A program made the position numbers and the translations under genes. DNA of 64,000 nucleotides, taken from assembly GCA_949825065.1 (NCBI GenBank), contig OX463859.1, forward strand, positions 12,097,452 to 12,161,451. Direction: 5' to 3'. Source of the DNA: Odontocerum albicorne (taxonomy: Eukaryota; Arthropoda; Insecta; Trichoptera; Odontoceridae). Below the pieces are notes generated by a model. That model searched no databases and had not been told where the DNA came from. It was given only the letters and a program-made list of their open reading frames with translations. Every line of letters begins with the position of its first letter. The first letter of the stretch is position 1. This document shows, piece by piece, positions 20,457-31,014 of this stretch.

Positions 20457-21740
20457 TTAGGTCCTTACATATGAAATTGGCGTTTTGTTTGGGAGGAACA
20501 TAAAGTTGATTTTTTTTTAATATAATATATTTATTTAATCAAAGTATGTACCATTGCTATCTATGCACTTTTGCCATCTCATAGGTAGTTCATCGATCCC
20601 TTTACTAAAAAAACCATTCGGACGGGAATCAATAAAATCTTTGAAGTCGGTTTGGACTGCCCCATCGGAGTTGAATTTTTTCCCTTGCAAGAAGTTATCC
20701 AAATTTCGAAAAAAATAGTAATCTGTTGGGGCAAGGTCCGGAGAGTACGGTGGATGTCTTAGACATTCCAATTGAAGCTCTTCTAATTTGGTAGCCGTCT
20801 GTTGTGCAGTGTGTGGTCTAGCGTTATCATGAAGCAGCAGTGGCCTAGAGCGATTAACCAGCCTCGGTTGTTTAGCAGCTAGCTTTTCCATCATGGTTTG
20901 CAGTTGCTGACAATAGACATCTGCCGTAATCGTCTGGCCAGATTTAAGAAAGCTGTAGTGAACGACACCAGCACTAGTCCACCAAACGCTCACAAGTAAC
21001 TTTTTTGGAGTCAATTTTCGCTTGGGGCATGGTTTGGCTGGTTCGGCAGGGTTCAGCCATTGCGATGAGCGCTTCCGATTATCATACAGGATCCACTTTT
21101 CATCACAGGTAATGATTCGATTCAAAATCCCTTCATTATTGTGCCGGTTGAGTAATGCAACGCAGCAGTCAACGCGCGTTTGTTGATTTGCTTCACTCAA
21201 TTCGTGAGGTACCCACCTTTCAAGCTTTTTCACCTTCCCAATTTGCTTCAAGTGGATTAAAACAGTTTTATCACTAACACCGCAGCCTGCAGCTAACTCG
21301 GACGTGGTTTGCGATGGATCCGCTTCCACAATAGCTTTCAATTCTTCATTATCAACTTTGGTCTCCGGCCGTCCACGGGGCTTGTTCTGCAGGTCGAAAT
21401 TTCCAGGACGAAAACGTTGGAACCAAAAACGCACTGTGTTTTCTTTTGCGGCACCGTCGCCATACACATCATTAATCCTTCGAGCCGTTTCTGCAGCATT
21501 GGTGCCACGGTGGAACTCGTACTCGTAAATAACGCGATATTTCAAGTTTTCCATTTTGTAAACTGAGTGACGCAAAGAAAAAAAACAATTGAGGAAAAAA
21601 CAAATGAATTATAATTTTCGAAACACAAATACTTCAGTAAATAGCTGTATAAATTTGAATTTGGAATTCCTAACCAAAGAGAAGATATTTGAGATCAAAG
21701 TTGCCAGTACGGCAAAACGCCAATTTCATATGTAAGGACC
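20457..21740 (-). mobile_element. mariner element with intact transposase ORF
   Basis: The left TIR starts TTAGGTCCTTACATATGAAA after TA (20455-20456). The right end stops at AAGGACC (21740) and runs directly into a TTA-rich microsatellite, so the last three bases and the right TA are missing. Length is 1284 bp. It is the undeleted sister of 5726-6821. Confidence 0.92.
20535..21554 (-). CDS. mariner transposase, D34D, intact
   Basis: It encodes cut-and-paste transposase for the surrounding mariner, acting in the nucleus on the element's TIRs and inserting at TA. The start chosen is the methionine of MENLKYRV (339 residues); an in-frame upstream methionine at 21575 would give 346. Numbering on 346: N-terminal helix-turn-helix domain about 10-125 with ARRINDVYGDG and WFQRFRPGNFD; linker WVPHEL at 121-126; catalytic Asp 158 (IITCDEKW), Asp 250 (LLHDNARPH) and Asp 285 (YSPDLAPTDY). 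The 34-residue gap between the last two is exact. It ends WQKCIDSNGTYFD, as intact mariners do. Length is normal for the family. Wording such as CDEKWILYDNR is closest, from memory, to cecropia-type mariners. The ORF is undamaged, but the right end of the element is clipped, so mobility is uncertain. Deleted copy 1 differs at only a few residues. Confidence 0.93.
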   Translation of the reverse strand: MENLKYRVIYEYEFHRGTNAAETARRINDVYGDGAAKENTVRFWFQRFRPGNFDLQNKPRGRPETKVDNEELKAIVEADPSQTTSELAAGCGVSDKTVLIHLKQIGKVKKLERWVPHELSEANQQTRVDCCVALLNRHNNEGILNRIITCDEKWILYDNRKRSSQWLNPAEPAKPCPKRKLTPKKLLVSVWWTSAGVVHYSFLKSGQTITADVYCQQLQTMMEKLAAKQPRLVNRSRPLLLHDNARPHTAQQTATKLEELQLECLRHPPYSPDLAPTDYYFFRNLDNFLQGKKFNSDGAVQTDFKDFIDSRPNGFFSKGIDELPMRWQKCIDSNGTYFD

Positions 21741-22005
21741 GTTTTTATTATTATTATTTTTATCATATGTACTTATTATAATTAATATTATTATTATTAT
21801 TATTATCATACATATAGTAAAAATAATAATATTTATTATTATTATATTATTATTGTTATTGTTATTGTTATTATTATAACTATTATTATTATCATTATTA
21901 TTATTATTATCATCATCATCATCATCATTATTATTATTATTATTATTATTATTAACATTATAACTATTATCAAAATTATTATTATTATTCTTACCGTTAT
22001 ACACA
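21741..22005. repeat. (TTA)n/(TCA)n trinucleotide microsatellite
   Basis: Mostly TTA and GTTATT units with a TCATCATCA block at about 21909-21927. The asparagine-rich frame on the reverse strand is a by-product. Confidence 0.93.
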
Positions 22006-22009
22006 CATA

Positions 22010-22540
22010 TATTGTTTAAATCTATATAAAGTTTATCTGTCTGATGTTTATAATGAAAATCAAATGATAAAAAAAAATATTAAAAGATGAAGCAAAGGAA
22101 ACAAAACACTAAAACAGCATTTCTGGGTTGGTGTAGAAGAATTTGTAAGAACGGTTTTTTAACTGGTTCGGTGTTACGACACTCACTAACACCATCGGAC
22201 AATTTGTTCCTAGATTCCACAACTCGGTTAGCAAAACAATGTTTCCTAGGATTATTGTGGAAATTGGTTTTGGAAATGGGTATTTTGGTTAAAAGCAAAT
22301 TATTGGTGTAGTTCAGAGCAATCATAATGACTGCATAATCAAATCTCCACGATTTCGTCTTTGTTGCAGAGAAGGCAACTTCAATAAACGCAGTCTTCAT
22401 AAGTCTGAAGAGTCAGACATCTTGGATTTTTATGCTCGTCATTGAACCCTTTCAAGAAGTTCAATGTACCGATATTTGGTAACCAAATTCTAACAGAGAT
22501 CTAACATAGGTTTTACAGACCAACAATAACATTTGTGGTA
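22010..22540. other. No recognisable gene
   Basis: Open frames of 74 (+) and 106 (-) codons overlap at 22080-22400 without recognised motifs. I regard both as chance. Confidence 0.4.
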
Positions 22541-22544
22541 TCAT

Positions 22545-22742
22545 TGCATTATATTGTATTACACTATCGTTGTAAACTTTACAACCTGTCGGGTGTATAG
22601 GTATTTGGCAATTTCTTTCAACCAACCAGAGAGCTGTTAAACAAGGCTTGAGTGAAAACCATACATAAACCCTTTTTAAAAAACACGGGTTCCATCGCAT
22701 TGGAAGATATGTATTTTAGCAATTAGATCACGCAGGTCGTCA
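22545..22742 (-). repeat. SINE-A copy, diverged
   Basis: GTATTACACTATCGTTGTAA, then AACCTGTCGGGTGTATAGG, CAACCAACCAGAGAGC, GGGTTCCATCGCATTGG and TTAGATCACGCAGGTCG. The B box is degraded. Confidence 0.72.
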
Positions 22743-22769
22743 TCAAACCGAAAACTTTCATTATGTAAT

Positions 22770-23270
22770 GATAATTCTTACATACATACCATCACGCCAT
22801 TTCTTTGTTGGGGTGGGCAGAGGGAACAGAATGCCAGAGTTTCATATCCCAACACATATCCTTAGCCTCTTCCAGATTCATACACCTTATCATACAGCTT
22901 CAACGATTTCACTGACTATCTACGTTTTCTTCTTTCAAAACACCACTCATTTGATCCAACTATGATTTCCTTGGTCTTCTTTTCATACGTTTTTTCTCTC
23001 ACATTTGCAGTGTATAAATGCTTTGTTAGTTTTCTTCATTCATTCGTTCCACATACCCACACCATCTCAGCGTGCTTTTCTTCATCTTACTAAACACATC
23101 AACATTAAGTTCATACTCATTCCTAATCTCTTCATTTTGTATTCTGTCATACATTGTCACCCTGTGTATTATTCTCAATGCAAGCATTTATTTGACTCCT
23201 ATCAGTAATTTTATCCACTTTTCACTCACTTACATCAAAATGGACACCAAAATACTATTATGGACTTATT
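22770..23270 (-). pseudogene. LINE-A 3' relic, one of the longest copies
   Basis: From the tail inward: CATACATACCATCACGCC, GGGGTGGGCAGAGGGAAC, CATTTGATCCAACTATGATT (WLDQ complement), CATTCATTCGTTCCACATAC, CACCATCTCAGCGTGCTTTT (complement of STLRWxGxV), and GTATTCTGTCATACATTGTC (complement of TMYDRI). About 500 bp are colinear with the sense copy at 1085-1520. Confidence 0.72.
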
Positions 23271-23274
23271 ATTT

Positions 23275-24125
23275 TGATACCGCCCAGTTCGAGTATATAT
23301 GTGTCTTTCTGCCCCATTTACTTCGTTTCCTATCCCTCAGAACCCTACTTTCACTAATAATTCTTACTTAGACGAAAATTATTAACAATATTCTTGTAGC
23401 AAAATTCCCTTTGAACGCTGAGATACCGGTAGGTAGGTGTATTGCTTGTATTTACCGGTACATGGTATAGCTGGGTTACGGTAGGTTACTGTAACGAGTA
23501 ACTGTATCGGGTGGTACCTACCACTACCACTAGCTATACCACCTCCCAGTGATGGACCGCGCAGTGTGCAGTATACAGCGCATGGACACTCATGGTCTCT
23601 TATCGGTAATGGACCGAACCGGGACATGAAGCACGCACTATCATACCATACAACCTTCTAAGTACTTGGTATACATATCATGAGGTGACCATGACTTCAA
23701 AATTTATTGAATTAAGTTGGTAAAACACTTGTGTTTCCCTCGAGGGTTTCTGTTACGGATTCCCAAAAAAAATCCCTTCTGATTTTTTAACTGAAAAATT
23801 TTTTTTTCAGTTAAAATATTTCAGGTTGATTGGTCGAAATTACACCATTTTCAGGTTATATTGTACGTTAGTGTAATGCAAAACAACAGTTAAGAAAACT
23901 TAGACTAAGAAAAATCTGGTAGAAGATGGGTGATGAGCTTTGCAGAGGTACGTATGGTGCAGTCGGAGTGAGCACAGGACCTAGAGAAGAGAAGGAGAAG
24001 AACACATTGTAGTTATACAGAGATATAGAACTAGAAATGCAGATAGATAGACCTAGAAACAAATAAATTTAGGCTTATTGATAGCAGCATAACGTGTAGA
24101 TATATCTCCTAAATTAACTCACCTA
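23275..24125. other. Unassigned, with a GC-elevated structured block 23405-23630
   Basis: 23405-23630 is GC-richer than its surroundings. It holds several short inverted repeats, for example GGTATAGCT with AGCTATACC, and GTTACTGTAACGAGTAAC. No ORF of note and no family recognised. Confidence 0.4.
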
Positions 24126-24129
24126 TTTA

Positions 24130-24235
24130 AAGGCAAATGGAAAAGAAAGTACATTTATAAGAGAAGCTATAGTTCATCACATAACATCCCCCCAATGGGC
24201 ATACAGCTCCACTAATAGAGGGCGAGCTCGACTAC
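24130..24235 (-). repeat. Rep-B fragment (reverse)
   Basis: CACATAACATCCCCCCAATG followed by CTCCACTAATAGAGGGCGAG corresponds to the complement of 53270-53310. Confidence 0.55.
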
Positions 24236-24239
24236 GAAG

Positions 24240-25445
24240 ACGTAAAGACTATTTTCAAAAATAATCTATACAAGTTGTATAGAAGGTACAAAAAGTTTGA
24301 AAAACCTGAAAAACGTGGCGTGACTAAACAAATTAAATTCATGGCGAAGTTCATTGCCGTGGCAAAGGTGAAAACGTGTACCAGGATAGAAACAAGTAGA
24401 TATATTTTCTTCTGTCGACCCCAATAGGGACATAGCGTGAAAGTTATGATAACTCGATATCCATAAAATTATTCCATTTTTTTCTTCTCGTTGATTTTCT
24501 TCTCTCTCGAAGTTTTCGAATTTTCTGAAAATACTCGTATGTTGATGTTTCAATATTGGAGTGAATGTTTCAATATTGAAGTTTCAATATTGGAGTGAAT
24601 TATACGAATACATTTTTGTTTATATTTTTATTTTTTGTACCTTGGATCTCCTGAGCCGTTGCCTGTCTCATAGTTGTATTTTATGTATGGTAGGTAGTAC
24701 GCATGTGCGTACTGTTTTCTGATATATTTTTTGTATACGAGTATGTTATAAGTAATGTTAACTTTTGTGACAATTTTATTTTATATTCATGCACACTCAA
24801 AATTATAAATTGGGTATTACTGTTGTAACTATATTAAATGGTTGATAAAAGTCCGCTAATTGTAATAACAAAAAGAAAAATATTGTTATAAAGTAGAATT
24901 GTGGTCAGAGTAACGAATGGTCACCGCGATAACAGTGAATTCGTAAAAGGTATTGATCAGGCCGATGGGAGATACCGTAAGAAGTGTTGTGCTGAGGAAT
25001 GCCCCGTACTTTTTGCTCCATTTGACAGTTAGCCACCTATCTATAATATGTACCTATGCCTGCCCATCACGTGAGTCATGTGCCGACATACGTGCACAGC
25101 TGACCACCGCAAACTGTGGACCTGTACATTGCACCTGTAATGTTCGTAGCTCTTATAAAAAAAATTATGAATTTATCCAAATAATGACAATCATCACGCG
25201 AACATTTTTTTTTTGTTTTTTTTACTTAATTGAAAATTTGTTTACTTTATCAAAAGTTTCGGCTTTAACTTTGTGAAACTCCACATTAGAACATTTGTAA
25301 ATAAAATAAGTTTTCATTTCGCTAATTCCCAGTGCACGTGTTTCCACCTTCTATACCGACGCTCTCTTCAAGTTGAATAATTTCGGTTTGTTACAAGACC
25401 AGTTCTTTGGTCAGATTGGAGTCATGTTACATCGGAAGTGTGTGG
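24240..25445. other. No recognisable gene
   Basis: A LINE-A-like 3' scrap is near 24395-24450 (TTCTTCTGTCGACCCCAATA). TTTCAATATTGGAGTGAATG repeats near 24546-24598. Frames of 95 and 107 codons (24266-24553, 24953-25276) have no recognised similarity. Confidence 0.4.
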
Positions 25446-25449
25446 TCTA

Positions 25450-25917
25450 AGTGTCCCAAAAATGTAAACACACTTTGAAAAATTGTAAATTCAATATTTA
25501 TTAAGATATATCTAAGATTAAAACATTAAATTGAAGAAAATAAAGGTAGATTTTTTTAATTATCTACGGATAACGTTCACTGCTGATAAAGTGGAATCGC
25601 AAATATCACGAATTATTTGTTTTGGTATTTGAGCGCATTGTCTTTCAAAAGCTGCTCTCAATTCATTAACTATTGCCGGTTCTGTGCTATAAACTGTATT
25701 TTTGAAGAGTCCCCATAAAAAATCATTAGCGTGAGGTCTGGAGAGCACGGGGGGTATTCAATGTTACATCTACGTTAAATCCATCTGTTCAGCATTTTTT
25801 TATCAAGATAACCCCTCACATCACCATAGTAGTGGGGAAATACACCATCTTGCTGGAAATAAAAGTTCTTCTCGTATCTAAACTCCGCACGAATGCGTGG
25901 TATGACGAATTCCTACC
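25450..25917 (-). mobile_element. T1 Tc1/mariner-superfamily relic, truncated
   Basis: It starts AGTGTCCCAAAAATG after TA (25448-25449). The reverse-strand frame at 25560-25748 keeps the transposase C-terminus: NDFLWGLFKNTVYSTEPA, VNELRAAFE, CAQIPKQIIRDICDS. This resembles the xDFFLWGxLK...VNEL region of Tc1/mariner-superfamily transposases. Frameshifts interrupt the upstream part (complement of QDGVFPHYYGDVRG). LINE-B sequence replaces the rest from 25914. Confidence 0.72.
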
Positions 25918-26470
25918 AAATTCATATACTGTCACTATTGTATAATAGCCTTAATTGTCCCGCCGCCGACAATTTTCAGCATCTTTCAGATCATGGACTA
26001 GCGCTGCGCTCAAACAGAGATTGTTTATTGGCCTTTCCAGTTCACCGCTCTTTTTTACGTCGTCCTTTCCTGTCTATGCAATGAGACTCTGGAATAAGTT
26101 ACGAACCAATGTTAGACTCGCTCCATCCTTGGCATGCTTTAAGAAGCGACTGAAAAACTCTTAATTTCAAGTCAGTAATATAACGTGTTTCATTCCTAAT
26201 TTTTTCCCTTTCCTCTCCACCATCCCTTCCTTTTCCTTTGATTGATGATATCTCACTTTATATTAAAATGAATGTTCGGGTGATTGTTCGTCTTTGTGTG
26301 GTTTGTGGGCATGTGATCACGTATATTTTCACGAATATCGTGGGAATAGATAGTAATTTGAATGTTTTTTTCGACCATGTAACTTGCTTCATTTACTTTT
26401 GTCTGGTTGGTTGGGAGAGATGCCGCCTAGCGATAAGCCCGCCAGATTGTATTTGCAATTAAAAGTGTTG
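25914..26470 (+). pseudogene. LINE-B 3' end
   Basis: Coding at 25955-26164 reads DHGLALRSNRDCLLAFPVHR, then SFPVYAMRLWNKL, LAPSLACFKKRLKNS and a stop, across one frameshift. The 3' UTR (26165-26400) is followed by TTTTGTCTGGTTGGTTGGGA, GCGATAAGCCCGCCAGATTG and a TGTTGAATA end. This is the clearest copy of the tail shared with SINE-A. Confidence 0.8.
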
Positions 26471-26474
26471 AATA

Positions 26475-26720
26475 TACCCCCACCAATAACGGGCGAGCCC
26501 AGCCACGAGGATATCAAATGTTTATTTACCAAATATATTGTTCTAAACTAATGCAAATACGGGAAAGTATCTTGTTTAATTGCCTCAGCCACTACCTTCT
26601 TATCCTAATAGTCAACTTATTTTTTCATATGTTTAATCTATCAATAATAGTGCGTTCGAAGCCCGAAAGAGAACCCCTTGAGATAGTATGCTCTCTCAAC
26701 GGTGCTATAAAAAAATGTCA
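26475..26720 (+). repeat. Rep-B copy
   Basis: CACCAATAACGGGCGAGCCC, then CAAATACGGGAAAGTATC, GCCTCAGCCACTACC, CTATCAATAATAGTGCGTTC, and GAGATAGTATGCTCTCTCAA. Confidence 0.7.
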
Positions 26721-26779
26721 TTTTATTCCTTATCAGTATCGAACCTGGGGCATACGTATGTTTAGCCTGAATGTTAACC

Positions 26780-26945
26780 TGTTCATGGATTTCGTGGGGA
26801 AAGATAGTCATTTGAATGTTTTTCTGCGACCATGTAACTCGCTTTATTTACTTTTGTCTGGTTGGCTGTAAGAGATTGCTACCTGGCAATAAGCCCGCCA
26901 GATTGTATTTGCAATAAAAGTGTTGAATAATAATAAGTTCAAGCA
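26780..26945 (+). repeat. LINE-B 3' UTR and tail only
   Basis: GGAAAGATAGTCATTTGAAT, GACCATGTAACTCGCTTTAT, TTTTGTCTGGTTGGCTG and GCAATAAGCCCGCCAGATTG. It is a severely 5'-truncated insertion. Confidence 0.78.
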
Positions 26946-26949
26946 AACG

Positions 26950-27590
26950 ACACGGAAAAAGTGTATATACAATTTTTTGGGAAACCCTATATTGCCCAAA
27001 AAAAATGTTTAAGGGGGGAAACCTTCAGCATTCTTTGGTTATTTATTACTTTTTTGTTTCTGCTTATGATTTTATGTATTATATATGTATTGTTTTTTAA
27101 TTGATTATTTTACACAATTTTTGTGACTTGTGTACATATAACTTTGTCTTTATTTTCATTGAAATTATGATTTATCTCGAAGTAGTTTACAATTTTTGAA
27201 AATTTGTTATTAGATGGACATCGCTTTTGTTTTTGTATTCTAATGCCCATGTTGCTTTTGTCATTGTATTCTAGTGCCTATGTTGTTTCATTATTGTATT
27301 CTAGTGCCTATGTTTCTTTGTGTCGTTCCAATATATAACACATTCTCTATCATATTAGCCGCTCTTATTTAATTTTTCGCTCTTATCTTTGACGTTATAT
27401 TTTTTGCACCTTCAATTTCATTTGTTGATTGCGTTAAAAATTGTCGGACTTTATTTTGAGGTTGACATTGAGCGTGGATATTTTATTTTGATACTCAAGA
27501 ACAGCGCAATATCAATAGTAGCGAAAATGACAAAACATAATTGTGTGTTGATGCCCAGCTTTAAGTATAGAAGTGAAACACGTTTTGAAA
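26950..27590. other. No recognisable gene
   Basis: AT-rich. A short imperfect repeat (TTGTATTCTAGTGCCTATGT) recurs at 27230-27325. Confidence 0.4.
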
Positions 27591-27596
27591 CTTTAA

Positions 27597-27722
27597 AAAA
27601 TGTTATGGGGATGCGTGCACTTAGAAAAAAATGTTATGGGGATGCGTGCACTTAGAAAAAAATGTTATGGGGATGCGTGCACTTAGAAAAAAATGTTATG
27701 GGGATGCGTGCACTTAGAAAAA
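27597..27722 (+). repeat. 31-bp tandem repeat, 4 copies, from a LINE-A segment
   Basis: Units TGTTATGGGGATGCGTGCAC plus TTAGAAAAAAA start at 27601, 27632, 27663 and 27694. The first translates MGMRALRK, the LINE-A VEMRALRR segment. Confidence 0.92.
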
Positions 27723-27890
27723 AATTTGGTGAGTCTATGTACGGAAGAAGGAGGAATAAAGTCACTCGAATGAATTCATAAATAAAATGAATGTTTTAAA
27801 AAATGTGAAGAAAGTAGCTTTTAGATAGTTTGGTGATGTGATGAGAATGAATGACAAAAGATTAGCTAAACAAGTAAAAGAGTAAGAAGT
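27723..27890 (+). pseudogene. LINE-A fragment after the array
   Basis: GTCTATGTACGGAAGAAGG, then TGTGAAGAAAGTAGCTTTTA, GATAGTTTGGTGATGTG (LxxFGDV) and ATGACAAAAGATTAGCTAAA, colinear with LINE-A. Confidence 0.6.
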
Positions 27891-27904
27891 GTGCATTTAA
27901 GAAG

Positions 27905-28275
27905 TGCATACGTACGCACATACATACAATCACGTCGTTTCCCTGTCGGAGTAGGCAGATAATGTTAAGAAGTCTGATTCGAGTACATGTGTTTAAGTGT
28001 CCTATTGACTTTGTTTGATATCGCTACACGCCGTTCGATATCCCTCTTAACTCTTCCATCACTAGAGAAAATATTACCTAAATTGCTCAATATCTCGACT
28101 TACTTAAATCTTTATTTTTTTCCTCCACATGTTACATTTATTTTCACATTTTGCCATCACCATTGCTTTGGATTTTGCTAGATTCATCCTCAGATATTTT
28201 TTTTCGCATCTCTCATACAGTTTACTACTCAAACTCTCCAGTTCATCTAACTCTCCGCCAACACTACCAACTACC
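27905..28275 (-). pseudogene. LINE-A RT fragment (reverse)
   Basis: The tail CATACATACAATCACGTCG is followed by sequence whose reverse strand reads LSSKLYERCEKKYLRMNLAK and SKAMVMAKCE. This is the RT region after YADD (K.NVAKSKVM). It is a rearranged LINE-A derivative in which the RT is fused to the 3' end. Confidence 0.62.
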
Positions 28276-28279
28276 TTGT

Positions 28280-28890
28280 AACCTTCTAACCTTATAAGAA
28301 GTAGACTGAGGAAAGTATAGCTGGATTACTAATGAACCGAATTTCAAAAGAAGGTCAAGTGAGAAGTATAAATACTAGAAGATTGTATACAACGACATTT
28401 ATAAATGGGAAAGAGACAAAAGTTGAGAAAAAAATGTAGATCTGTTATACCTCCCTACTGCGGAGATCTATTATATAGAGATCTGTCATATTATCTCCCT
28501 TATACGATGCTGTACAACTTGAAGGCAATGAAGTATTTCTGTCTACCTTCCAGCAAAGCAATGGACACACTTGACTTTGTAAAATAGCAACACCCACAGA
28601 ATGTTGTGTAACCCGATACTTTATTGGCGATTAAAACAAAATCCATACATAATATTGTATTCTTTTTTTGGCCAAATCGACAATTCGCACCATCTGTCGT
28701 TCACCAGCGGCGTTTCGAGAAAAAAAGGAAAAACAAATAAAAAATATACAGCAAATTAAAAGGTCAACACATATATGAGAACCATGAATTCTAATGGATT
28801 GGCGGTCTATGATAAGTTGGGAAAAAATATTAGAAGACTTACATGCATATCATGCCGTATCCCTTACATATAACATATTATATACATAAC
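28280..28890. other. No recognisable gene
   Basis: Faint LINE-A C-terminal wording at 28290-28380 (GTCAAGTGAGAAGTATAAAT). The remainder is unassigned. Confidence 0.4.
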
Positions 28891-28895
28891 ATATA

Positions 28896-29450
28896 AGGGG
28901 TCTTACAAATTGAGCGGTTTTTGTAATTCTATTGTTTTTAATTTTTGAATAAAACACACAATTTGGTTTGATTTCAAAAAACTGTTTATTGGTAATTGAT
29001 GTATGACATTTAAACACAAAAAATAATATCCGCCAAATGTCCACCTCTTGCAGCTCAACAGATGTCCACTCTTTTGTCAAAATTTTCGATGACATTTTGG
29101 CATAATTCCGGTTGTAACTCACCAATATCGCGAATAATTTCGTCCTTCAGCTCAGGAATTGATTGGGGGTCATTCTTATAGACCTGACTTTTCACGTAAC
29201 CCCAGAGAAAATGGTCCAACAGTGTCAGATCACATGATCTTGGTGACCAATTAATATCACCGTTTCCGGAGATTACAATACATAAAATAATTCAACAATT
29301 TGAACGCGTTGTTGTATTGTATACGACTCCAATTTTATAAATGTCATCATTCATTACACTTCTCAAATGTCACAAGACCCAGGCAAGTTCGCGACGCCAT
29401 CTGTATTTTATCCAAGAATTTTAAAAAAACGCTCAGTTTTAAAGACCCTT
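28896..29450 (-). mobile_element. T2 non-autonomous element, second copy
   Basis: Ends are AGGGGTCTTACAAATTGAGC and a complement of AAGGGTCTTTAAAACTGAGC; TA flanks at 28894-28895 and 29451-29452. The interior is colinear with 19374-19925, including the C-terminal transposase residue string KDEIIRDIGEL on the reverse strand and the same core deletion. Confidence 0.78.
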
Positions 29451-29454
29451 TACA

Positions 29455-29700
29455 TCCTCACAATGTTCCTTTATTAATGCTTCTCACTTTACCTTCTTTT
29501 AAAATATGGTTCACTTGACACGTTTACCTCAGTCTACCTTTTCCACGCATACGTTGCATTGCCGACGTATACATTCACTTAATCATTCTTTCTTTTCACA
29601 TGTCCAAACTATCTTACAGGTATTTTCTTCATCTTACATAAATCATCCATTTTATCTATACGTTCGTTTCTGATGTCTTTATTCCACCCTCTTACATATG
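29455..29700 (-). pseudogene. LINE-A fragment (reverse)
   Basis: GCTTCTCACTTTACCTTCTT, then CCTCAGTCTACCTTTTCCAC (RGRP complement), CACATGTCCAAACTATCTTA (FGHV complement) and CATCCATTTTATCTATACG. Confidence 0.6.
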
Positions 29701-29794
29701 ATACATTAAAACTCCACAAATTTTTGTCAATAAATCAATTACAAAATCTTCAAAAATTATATTGCATAATGATAGATCGTGCACATCTTTTTTT

Positions 29795-29900
29795 ATTACA
29801 CTTTCGTTGTGTACTGTAAAAACTGGTGGATATATTTCCAAGTGGCAATCTTTTCAAACCAACCAGTTCAAAAGCCCTTAAGTTAAAACCGTATAAAAAT
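29795..29900 (-). repeat. SINE-A tail fragment
   Basis: TTACACTTTCGTTGTGTACT, then AACTGGTGGATATATTTCCA and CAACCAGTTC. The head is absent. Confidence 0.6.
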
Positions 29901-30046
29901 CAAAGTCAATTTTTTAATGAAAGGTTACATTATTTTTAAAACACATCTTTAACATACAATATTTAAATTATTAAAAAACAAATAGAAAAAGAAAGTATTA
30001 CAAAACATTTGTAAATGTCACCCGACTGGAAAATGACAAGCATAGG

Positions 30047-30195
30047 ATGTATGCATGTGTATGCATGTGTGTGTGTGTGTGTGTGTGTATGTGTGTGTGT
30101 GTGTGTGGTTATGTGGGTGGGGGTATCTGTGTGTATGTACGTTTGTGTATGTGTGTGTATGTATGTGTGTGTATGTATGTATGTGTGTGTATGAT
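30047..30195. repeat. (GT)n/(GTAT)n microsatellite
   Basis: Alternating TG and TATG runs over about 150 bp. Cysteine/valine-rich frames here are artefacts. Confidence 0.95.
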
Positions 30196-30199
30196 ATGT

Positions 30200-30835
30200 A
30201 CTATAGGAGTTGTGGGAAACAAATTTCGTCATGGAACAGTGATGTAATTTTTTTCAATTCGCCATTTGAAACAACCCAACGAGGGTGAGAGTCTTTCGGC
30301 AGCCGGTAGCTGGTTTCAGAATCTGACGGTAAGGATATTAAAATACGACGTGAAGGAAGAAAGATATTCAACGTGAAACAAGCATTACTACAAATGTTGA
30401 AACTTATTTTTAATGTATTGAAAAAAATCAATTTTATATGACTTAATAAAAAAAAATTAAAACTTGACCACGAGTCGACTGTGGTTCTAAATAAGTAATT
30501 TGACACCAGGGACAGCAAACCACAAACACTAAATATTTTTGGCCCGAATCAGAAAACCTTCATTTGTCACAAAATGTGGCCCATACTGAAAACAGTGGCT
30601 GTTAACCCTCTTCATGAAAACTTACAAACTTAAACTTTTGTTTTTAATATCTTCAATCTTAAAAGAGATATTTTGTTCACTTTGTGGTATCATGATTATT
30701 GATTTTTGATTCAATAAAATAAATTAAACACTATTTTTCTCTGTGTACATCACTCTTATAATAATTGAGTCTTCGACCGGTATAAAAGACCTCTATGTCT
30801 TTCTTCAGGTAATGACGAACTCAAATTCTTAAACT
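30200..30835. other. No recognisable gene
   Basis: The 105-codon reverse frame at 30201-30518 (FNICSNACFTLNIFLPSRR) echoes the distal part of LINE C-termini of the PVHRS type but is too diverged to call. Confidence 0.35.
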
Positions 30836-30839
30836 TACA

Positions 30840-31005
30840 TTTTTTTTACGTTTTTTTTCTTAGCTTGTACAGCCGCAGCTACTGCCTTCATATCCTTACA
30901 CTCAAACGTATACATATTAATTTCGTAATATTTTTAATGTCATTAATCGTGGGTTCGTATTCCGAATTCGAGCACCCTTAAGGAGAGTTCATAAAAGTCC
31001 TTTTT
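30840..31005 (+). repeat. Rep-B fragment
   Basis: ACAGCCGCAGCTACTGCCTT, CTTACACTCAAACGTATAC, TTTTTAATGTCATTAATCGT, GGGTTCGTATTCCGAATTCG, AGCACCCTTAAGGAGAGTTC. Confidence 0.65.
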
Positions 31006-31014
31006 TATAATTAT

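Noticed and set aside
21726..22004. Poly-asparagine reverse frame
   Set aside because: Produced entirely by the TTA/TCA microsatellite.
24953..25276. 107-codon cysteine-containing frame as a host exon
   Set aside because: No recognised motif, no homologous neighbour and no clear splice context.
30047..30288. Cysteine/valine-rich frames
   Set aside because: Translation of (GT)n/(GTAT)n.
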